From Thermodesulfobacteriota bacterium (GTDB taxonomy: Bacteria > Desulfobacterota > Desulfocorpusculales > Desulfocorpusculum), in assembly GCA_028275295.1 (NCBI GenBank), contig JAPWUY010000011.1, positions 1 through 12,981 on the forward strand: DNA of 12,981 nucleotides, given 5' to 3'. How positions within the stretch are numbered: the stretch's first letter is position 1; every line of letters begins with the position of its first letter. A program made the position numbers and the translations under genes. A model generated the notes under the pieces. It did no database searches, had not been told where the DNA came from, and was given only the letters and a program-made list of their open reading frames with translations. Positions 8,131 through 12,981 of this stretch are shown here, piece by piece.

Positions 8131-8982
8131 TCATGAGTAGTGCTCCAGTATGCTCCTGAGGGTCCCTTTGTCCACCTCTCGACCTATCAAGGAGCCTTCT
8201 TTCAACATGGGGAAATGCTCCTCGAAAGAGGGCCTGTTGTTCCTGTAGATGATGCCTATGGGGATCTCCTCTCCCCATTTCAGGGAAATGGCCATGGCTC
8301 GTTGCCAGTCAGTGGGGTCGTAGTCGTGGGGAAGGGGTTTGCATCTCTGCCTGTACCACTCGTACGTGTTCACGCGGTTGAAAGAGACGCAGGGCTGGAG
8401 AATGTCTATGAGGGAGAAGCCCTTGTGCTTGATCCCTGCCTGGATCATCTCCACTAGGTGTTCCACCATCCCCGCAAAAGCTCGAGCCACGAAACCAGCC
8501 TGGAGCGCCACGGCCACTGCCAAGGGATTGAAAGGAATGGAGTAGACCCCATCGGGCTGAGCCTTTGTCACGAAGCCCTTCTCGGATGTGGGACTCGCCT
8601 GCCCCTTTGTGAGCCCGTATACCTGATTGTCGTGGACCAGGACGGTCAGGTCCACGTTCCTCCTTATGGCGGCCAGGAAGTGGTTCCCTCCCTCTCCGTA
8701 CATGCACCCATCGCCGCTTTCCACTATCACCACCAAGGCGGGGTTGGCCAGTTTGGCCCCTGTTGCCACAGGAAGGGATCTGCCGTGGAGGCCGTTGAAG
8801 ACGTTGGCATTGAGATAGTGGGGAGCCTTGGCTGCTTGGCCGATGCCCGATACGAATAGCACTTGGTGAGGCTCGAGATCGAGACCCACCAGGGCCTCCT
8901 TCACTGCCCTCAGGATGGGGAAATTGCCACATCCAGGACACCAGGATGTCTTGTAGTCGCCGTACTGTTCCATTGTCGCCAT
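8131..8982 (-). CDS. korB: 2-oxoacid:ferredoxin oxidoreductase beta subunit (KorB-like)
   Basis: Thiamine-diphosphate subunit of a CoA-dependent 2-oxoacid:ferredoxin oxidoreductase; converts a 2-oxoacid, probably 2-oxoglutarate, to the acyl-CoA plus CO2 and reduced ferredoxin. The 283 residues show WCPGCGNF (14-21), LHGRSLPVATGAKLANP (65-81), GDGCMYGEGGNHF (90-102), DNQVYGLTKGQASPTS (118-133; cofactor and Mg site) and DILQPCVSFN (193-202). Of the four usual [4Fe-4S] ligands, C15, C18 and C198 are present, but the GIGC cysteine is Q49 (SGIGQAAK); a cysteine occurs instead at C93 inside GDGC. The ATG at 8982 has AGGAGG at 8990-8995, 7 nt upstream; upstream in-frame residues to 9033 look untranslated. 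It follows the alpha gene by 58 bp. The substrate is inferred from the nearby isocitrate dehydrogenase; other 2-oxoacids are possible. Confidence 0.93.
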   Translation of the reverse strand: MATMEQYGDYKTSWCPGCGNFPILRAVKEALVGLDLEPHQVLFVSGIGQAAKAPHYLNANVFNGLHGRSLPVATGAKLANPALVVIVESGDGCMYGEGGNHFLAAIRRNVDLTVLVHDNQVYGLTKGQASPTSEKGFVTKAQPDGVYSIPFNPLAVAVALQAGFVARAFAGMVEHLVEMIQAGIKHKGFSLIDILQPCVSFNRVNTYEWYRQRCKPLPHDYDPTDWQRAMAISLKWGEEIPIGIIYRNNRPSFEEHFPMLKEGSLIGREVDKGTLRSILEHYS

Positions 8983-9040
8983 GGAAGTCCCTCCTTCTCG
9001 GTCCTCTGAGCCATCTTCTGGCTCTAACCCCACTCCCCTC

Positions 9041-10723
9041 TCAATCTCCCGACCATACCCTTCTCAGGATGTACTCAGGCGTTATGGGAAGGCCGTCGTA
9101 CCTCGAGACCCTTTCTTCGAAGGAAAACCCCGTCTCCCTTCTTATGAGCCTGGCTAGCTGGCCTGTGGCGTTTCCCTCGACGCACACAGCCCTCTTGGCC
9201 CCCCTTAGCTTCTCCAGGAATTGTTCCTCGCGCAAAGGCCAGACCTGAGAGAAATGGAGACTCGAGGCCTTGATTCCCTTGGCCTGGAGAAGCAGACTCG
9301 CCTCCATGATCGCCCCCTTGGTGGATCCCCATCCCACAAGGAGCACATCCGGATCCCTGGGACCTTCGTATTCTGGCGGAACCACCTGGGCCTTGATGAT
9401 CTCCATTTTCCTCAGCCTCTTTTCCACCATCTTTGGCCTCAACTCGAGGTCCTCGGTTATGTGGCCCTTTTCCGTATGCTCGTGGCTGTCTGCCACGACC
9501 AACTCCTTGGAAATTCCTGGAAGCAGTCTGGGGGAAACCCCACTTTCGGTTATCCTGTAGCGGAGATAGGGAGATTCCACGGAGAGGGGGTCTTCTCCTG
9601 GCCTCACTTGGGGGAGATCCTCCACTGGAAATGGGATCACGTCCCTGTAGGAGTCAGCGAGGAAATGGTCAGTGAGGACGAAGACCGGGCCCTGTGAAGC
9701 CTCTGCCACCTCGAGAGCTTTTCTGGTGAGATGAAAGCATTCCTCTATGGACCCAGGTGCGTATATTGCCCTCGGAAACTCTCCGTGTCCCGCATGGAGC
9801 ACGAATTCCAGATCCGCCTGTTCTGTTCTGGTGGCGAGTCCAGTGGCTGGCCCTGGCCTCTGACCCACGACTATGACCACAGGGGTCTCGCTCACCGCTG
9901 CGAGACTCACCGCCTCGACCATCAAGGCGAAGCCTCCCCCGGATGTGGGGACGATGCTGGGAAGGCCTCCATAGGAGGCGCCAATGGCCATGTTTATGGC
10001 AGCGATCTCGTCCTCTGCCTGTTCCACTATTATTCCCATTTCCTTGGCCCACTGGATCAATGTCATGGCAATGGAGGTAGATGGACTCATGGGATAGAAG
10101 GCACAGAACCTGACACCCGCTGACATGGCCCCTAGGGCAACAGCCTCGTGCCCATTGAGAACTATTCTCCTGGGAAGGCCTTCTTTCTTGGGAGGGGGAT
10201 CGATCCTCTTGCCATTCTCTCTGACCCACTCGTACGCCCCTTCCAGGGCCCTTCTTCCAGCCTCTGCCTTTCCGGCCCCCATCACGGAATCCAGGGCTCC
10301 AGCCAATGTGTCCAAGGGTAGACCCAACATCGCTCCCCCTACTGCCATGGCAACTGTGTTTATGAAACCGTCCTGGGCGAGCTTCTTGTAAGGCACCCTC
10401 ACTAGATTCATTCCAGGAGGGGAGCTCCACTCCTCATCAGCTATGGCCAGGGCATCCTGGGCAAGCTCCTTTTCATGGATGTAGAGGGTCTCTTGGTTCA
10501 AGGCCAAGAGGAGATCCACGGTCTCCCTCGGGGCAAGGACGTTCTCCGGTCCGAAACGTATGGCGAAGACATTGTGCCCACCCCTGACCCTGGATTCGTA
10601 TGTCTGCATCACGTGAACCCTGTATCCCCACCTCACCAGGGCCCTAGTGAATGCCTCTCCCATGGTCTGAAGGCCTTGGCCCGCTTCACCCCCTATGAGG
10701 ATATTCAAGCTCGGGTATTCCAT
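9041..10723 (-). CDS. korA: 2-oxoacid:ferredoxin oxidoreductase, fused gamma-alpha subunit (KorA-like)
   Basis: Partner of the beta subunit encoded next; together they form the two-subunit, archaeal/KorAB-like enzyme type. The 560-residue protein joins a gamma domain (1-180; GGEAGQGLQTMG at 11-22, YESRVRGGHN at 42-51) to the alpha pyrimidine-binding part (185-395; YPMSPST at 210-216, PTSGGGFALMVEA at 259-271, GQRPGPATGLATRTEQADL at 287-305, HAGHGEFPR) and a C-terminal transketolase-like domain (about 455-560). YPMSPST replaces the common YPITPS motif conservatively. No ferredoxin-type cluster motif is present, so electrons leave through the beta-subunit cluster to free ferredoxin. The ATG has GGAGG 4 nt upstream (10728-10732) and overlaps the end of the preceding gene by 38 bp, suggesting translational coupling. 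Start and family are firm; substrate is inferred. Confidence 0.94.
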   Translation of the reverse strand: MEYPSLNILIGGEAGQGLQTMGEAFTRALVRWGYRVHVMQTYESRVRGGHNVFAIRFGPENVLAPRETVDLLLALNQETLYIHEKELAQDALAIADEEWSSPPGMNLVRVPYKKLAQDGFINTVAMAVGGAMLGLPLDTLAGALDSVMGAGKAEAGRRALEGAYEWVRENGKRIDPPPKKEGLPRRIVLNGHEAVALGAMSAGVRFCAFYPMSPSTSIAMTLIQWAKEMGIIVEQAEDEIAAINMAIGASYGGLPSIVPTSGGGFALMVEAVSLAAVSETPVVIVVGQRPGPATGLATRTEQADLEFVLHAGHGEFPRAIYAPGSIEECFHLTRKALEVAEASQGPVFVLTDHFLADSYRDVIPFPVEDLPQVRPGEDPLSVESPYLRYRITESGVSPRLLPGISKELVVADSHEHTEKGHITEDLELRPKMVEKRLRKMEIIKAQVVPPEYEGPRDPDVLLVGWGSTKGAIMEASLLLQAKGIKASSLHFSQVWPLREEQFLEKLRGAKRAVCVEGNATGQLARLIRRETGFSFEERVSRYDGLPITPEYILRRVWSGD

Positions 10724-11570
10724 CTCTCCTCCTCTCGTACCAGAATCTTTCGGCCTGTCTCCATATCCCCGGTCTGGTGAGAACGAAGTCGTACTTCACT
10801 GGATCCTCCGGGCATATTCCCCTGAATCCCTCTGTGATCTCCATTGCTGTGAGTATATCGGCCTGCTTTCTTCTCGTAAAACCCAGAATCATCCCCACCC
10901 TGTGCATGTGCACATCCAGTGGCACGAGGAGCTTGGATGGGCTAACCTTCCTCCATCCTCCTGGGTCCACCTCGTCCTCTCTCACCATCCACCTGAGGAA
11001 AAGGTACAGCCTCTTGCAGCCACTTCCCATCCAAGGTGAGGCCAAAATCCTCGATGCAGCTCCCCCTGACAGTAGATCGAGCTCCTTCAAAAGGCCGCAG
11101 AGGGCAGGGTGAACGGTTCTGTCCCTGGGATGGAGCAAGAAGGTGAGCGCCCCTTCCAGAGATCCCCATTTCCCGAGGAGGGAGCGCAATCCCACGAGGA
11201 ATTCCGCCAATTCCTCTCCCCTGGTGAACCTGTGGACGAATCCTCGAAGGGACCGGAGGATCTCCTCCCTTTTCGCCTCCATGAGGAACTCAAGGGGCCT
11301 GGGCCCGAGGATACGGAGCACCTTCTGGATGCTGCTCAGGATCTGGGCCACCCTCCCGTATGCGAGGGAGGCCGCCACGATCCCCACGACCTCCCTGTCC
11401 CCTGGATCCTGATAATCGTACAGGAACTCCAGAGGATCCGGGTGGACGAAGTGCCTGTGGTTGAACTTCTCGTAGAAGCCCTCGAGAAAGGACCTCAAGT
11501 CCTCTCTCCCTTTCCCCTCGGGCCTTTCTATGGATCCGTCGCAGATCCTCTGGGAAGGACACCTCTTCAT
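10686..11570 (-). CDS. TIGR02757 (DUF2400) family protein, possibly related to HhH-GPD DNA glycosylases
   Basis: A 294-residue cytoplasmic protein of the TIGR02757/DUF2400 family, whose role is unknown. Family marks: FVHPDPLEFLYDYQDPGDRE (41-60), VAASLAYGRVAQI (65-77), CKRLYLFLRWMVREDEVDPG (185-204) and LVPLDVHMHRVGMILGF (215-231), then EITEGFRGICPEDPVKYDF (244-262). The LDVHMHR segment with the following FR..PEDPVKYDFVL resembles the VDTH..R region that carries the catalytic Asp of endonuclease III, so D219 could be a remnant or active Asp; this is my inference. No iron-sulfur cysteine set is present. The ATG at 11570 is 3 bp after the regulator's stop but has a weak ribosome site. A TTG at 11498, with GGGAG 7 nt upstream, would remove 24 residues and match the usual family start better. 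The gene overlaps the next by 38 bp. Confidence 0.85.
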   Translation of the reverse strand: MKRCPSQRICDGSIERPEGKGREDLRSFLEGFYEKFNHRHFVHPDPLEFLYDYQDPGDREVVGIVAASLAYGRVAQILSSIQKVLRILGPRPLEFLMEAKREEILRSLRGFVHRFTRGEELAEFLVGLRSLLGKWGSLEGALTFLLHPRDRTVHPALCGLLKELDLLSGGAASRILASPWMGSGCKRLYLFLRWMVREDEVDPGGWRKVSPSKLLVPLDVHMHRVGMILGFTRRKQADILTAMEITEGFRGICPEDPVKYDFVLTRPGIWRQAERFWYERRRDGIPELEYPHRG

Positions 11571-11573
11571 CTC

Positions 11574-12269
11574 TCAGCTGAGCCTTCTCGCTCCCTGGGC
11601 CAACTCCTCCAGGCCGGCCATCTCCATTATCCTTATGCCTCGGGTTCCTTCCAGCTCTATAAGGCCTTCCCTCTCCATCCTGGCCAGGATCCTCGAGAGG
11701 GTCTCGGGAATAGTCCCCAGGAGACTGGCTAGCTGAGCCTTGGAGATGCTCAGACGGATGAGTTGCGGGGTTCTCTGCCCCGAGTCGGAATGCTCTAGCA
11801 AATACGAGGCGAGCCTGCTAGGAACCTCTTTCAGGGAAAGGTCCTCTATGAGGGCCGTGAATTTCCTGAGCCTCTTTGCCAGGACAGCCAGCATCCTGAG
11901 GGCAATGGAAGGATCCCTCCTTATGAGCTCCATGAAGGGCTCCTTGGGGAAAAAGAGGACTTTGGTCTCCTCCATGGCCTGGGCACTGGCTGGAAAACTC
12001 TCCCCAGAAAATACCGCTACTTCACCCACTGGCTCCCCTTGTCCCAATATGTGGAGGGTCTGTTCCTTCCCCTCAGAGGAGAGTTTGAACACCTTGATCC
12101 TCCCTTGGGTGACAACAAAAAAACCCCTGGCCTCGTCCCCCTCCGAAAAGAGGACTTGGCCCTTTCTGAAGGTTTGCTCCACAGCTATCTGAGCTATCTG
12201 CTCCAGAATCTCCCTTGGAAGACCTCGAAAAAGGGAACTCACTGCGAGCTTCGAAATTGTCTCCCTCAT
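11574..12269 (-). CDS. Crp/Fnr-family transcriptional regulator
   Basis: DNA-binding regulator of 231 residues: cyclic-nucleotide-type beta-barrel sensor (about 14-115, with KGQVLFSEGDEARGFFVVTQ at 36-55 and GEPVGEVAVFSGE at 78-90), dimer helix (117-145) and winged HTH (147-216). The recognition helix PETLSRILARM (188-198) carries E189, S192 and R193, the E..SR set that reads TTGAT half-sites in FNR. There is no cysteine anywhere, so it cannot hold the FNR [4Fe-4S] cluster; the PAS(93-95) segment replaces the RSA-type cAMP contact of CRP. Heme, NO or another ligand is possible, as in DNR or HcpR relatives, but unproved. The ATG at 12269 follows AAGGAG (12272-12277); an upstream in-frame GTG (12320) has no ribosome site. 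It is the first gene of the leftward cluster and diverges from the siroheme reductase. Confidence 0.92.
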   Translation of the reverse strand: MRETISKLAVSSLFRGLPREILEQIAQIAVEQTFRKGQVLFSEGDEARGFFVVTQGRIKVFKLSSEGKEQTLHILGQGEPVGEVAVFSGESFPASAQAMEETKVLFFPKEPFMELIRRDPSIALRMLAVLAKRLRKFTALIEDLSLKEVPSRLASYLLEHSDSGQRTPQLIRLSISKAQLASLLGTIPETLSRILARMEREGLIELEGTRGIRIMEMAGLEELAQGARRLS

Positions 12270-12275
12270 CTCTCC

Positions 12276-12289
12276 TTGATCCAAGTCAA
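12276..12289. promoter_or_regulatory. FNR-type operator in the divergent gap
   Basis: TTGATCCAAGTCAA matches the FNR consensus TTGAT-N4-ATCAA at nine of ten defined positions. It lies 7 to 20 nt upstream of the regulator's ATG, touching its Shine-Dalgarno, and 61 nt before the siroheme reductase start. The regulator's E..SR helix would recognise such half-sites. The position suggests repression of the regulator's own gene and perhaps control of the divergent gene. The site was found by eye; one such match by chance is possible. Confidence 0.5.
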
Positions 12290-12350
12290 TGATATGGCGA
12301 TCTCCATGTGGGAAATTCACTATAGCATCGGCTCTCTAGGAGGTAAACCC

Positions 12351-12981
12351 ATGGAATGGACACAAGAAGCCATGAAGGCCATCTCCCGGGTCCCTTTCTT
12401 CGTGAGAAAGAGAGTGAAGAAAAGGGTAGAGGAGGAGGCTTCCAGGGAGGGATCCTCCGTGGTGACGCTGGACCATGTCCGAGCCTGTCAGAGGAGGTTC
12501 CTGGAGAGGATGGAAGATGAGGTGAAGGGCTTCCGCATAGAGACATGCTTCGGCCCATCGGGATGCCCCAACAGGGTTTTGGAATCCGACGACCTCGTCC
12601 GCGGACTCGAGGGATTGCTGAATGAGAAGGATCTCAGGTCTTTTCTCCTGGAAAAGGTGGGACCGAACCTCAAGCTCCACCACGAGTTCAGGATCTCCCT
12701 TTCCGACTGTCCCAATGCCTGCTCGAGACCCCAGATAGCGGATATCGGGCTCATAGGGTGCAGGAGGCCCAAAGTCGGGAGCAAACCCTGCGACGGGTGC
12801 CAAATGTGTGTCCTCCAGTGCGAGGAGAATGCCATCAGGGTGGAGGGACAACTACCAGTCGTGGAAGAGAGAAAGTGCTTGGGATGCGGAAAATGCATTG
12901 ATATTTGTCCAACGGGAGCCCTGGAAGAGGCGAAGAGAGGTTACAGGGTCCTTGTGGGAGGGAAGCTCGGGAGGCACCCCA
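12351..12981 (+). CDS. Siroheme/[4Fe-4S] sulfite or nitrite reductase-like protein with N-terminal PCP_red-like domain (partial, 3' end cut by window)
   Basis: The first 210 residues of a gene running off the window. Residues 1-50 (MEWTQEAMKAISRVPFFVRK, then RVEEEASREG and TLDHVRA) fit the PCP_red domain known from the C-terminus of BchB/ChlB. C66-x5-C72 (ETCFGPSGCPN) and C120-x3-C124 (SDCPNAC) form the siroheme-[4Fe-4S] ligand pattern, with HHEFRISLSDC before the second pair. An inserted ferredoxin has C147, C150, C153, C157 and C176, C179, C182, C186, then GYRVLVGGKLGRHP resumes the reductase fold. This order matches AsrC and Dsr-type enzymes, which reduce sulfite or nitrite with six electrons. 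The N-terminal reductase half-domain of AsrC seems to be replaced. ATG with AGGAGG at 12338-12343, 7 nt upstream. Probably cytoplasmic and controlled by the divergent Crp/Fnr regulator. Substrate unknown. Confidence 0.85.
   Translation, partial: MEWTQEAMKAISRVPFFVRKRVKKRVEEEASREGSSVVTLDHVRACQRRFLERMEDEVKGFRIETCFGPSGCPNRVLESDDLVRGLEGLLNEKDLRSFLLEKVGPNLKLHHEFRISLSDCPNACSRPQIADIGLIGCRRPKVGSKPCDGCQMCVLQCEENAIRVEGQLPVVEERKCLGCGKCIDICPTGALEEAKRGYRVLVGGKLGRHP

Noticed and set aside
12270..12320. GTG start at 12320 for the regulator, adding 17 residues
   Set aside because: There is no Shine-Dalgarno before it, the added residues are unlike Crp/Fnr N-termini, and the ATG at 12269 has AAGGAG.
12319..12324. 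Possible -10 box TATAGT on the - strand for the regulator
   Set aside because: No -35 hexamer lies at a proper distance and its relation to the FNR-type site is unclear, so I do not call a promoter.

Overview
The window looks like chromosomal DNA from an anaerobic bacterium, possibly thermophilic. Arginine is mostly AGG/AGA, isoleucine ATA is common, and ribosome sites are strong AGGAGG types. The gene set (ferredoxin-dependent 2-oxoacid oxidoreductase, octaheme cytochrome c, Crp/Fnr regulator, siroheme reductase) points the same way. The class resembles Deltaproteobacteria-like sulfur or nitrogen reducers, but no marker here fixes the taxon. There is no tRNA, rRNA, CRISPR array, insertion sequence or phage gene.

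Left part (15-4400, + strand): a probable four-gene operon of NADP-type isocitrate dehydrogenase followed by a complete tripartite tricarboxylate transporter in the order TctC (binding protein), TctB (small membrane subunit), TctA (large membrane subunit). The dehydrogenase is of the eukaryotic-like homodimeric type and keeps its catalytic and NADP-contact residues. The reading is uptake of citrate or a related acid with oxidation to 2-oxoglutarate. A near-identical 18-19 base element sits the same distance upstream of the TctC and TctB starts.

Middle and right part (12269 down to 4453, - strand): six tightly packed genes reading leftwards. They are a Crp/Fnr regulator, a TIGR02757/DUF2400 family protein, the fused gamma-alpha subunit and the beta subunit of a 2-oxoacid:ferredoxin oxidoreductase, an exported octaheme cytochrome c of the hydroxylamine-oxidoreductase type, and an exported lysyl-endopeptidase-like serine protease. 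Gaps are 3 bp, a 38 bp overlap, 58 bp, about 22 bp and 5 bp. The oxidoreductase could take the 2-oxoglutarate made by the dehydrogenase and reduce ferredoxin, linking both halves of the window.

Right edge (12351-end, + strand, divergent from the regulator): a truncated gene joining an N-terminal PCP_red-like domain to a siroheme/[4Fe-4S] sulfite or nitrite reductase core with an inserted two-cluster ferredoxin. An FNR-type palindrome (TTGATCCAAGTCAA) lies in the 81 bp divergent gap, next to the regulator's start codon. The regulator carries the matching E..SR recognition helix, so autoregulation and control of the reductase are likely.

The best leads are the PCP_red-siroheme reductase under an FNR-type switch, the octaheme protein lacking two residues of classical hydroxylamine oxidation, the moved cysteine in the oxidoreductase beta subunit, and the protease joined to the cytochrome. 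Intergenic stretches are all under 100 bp.
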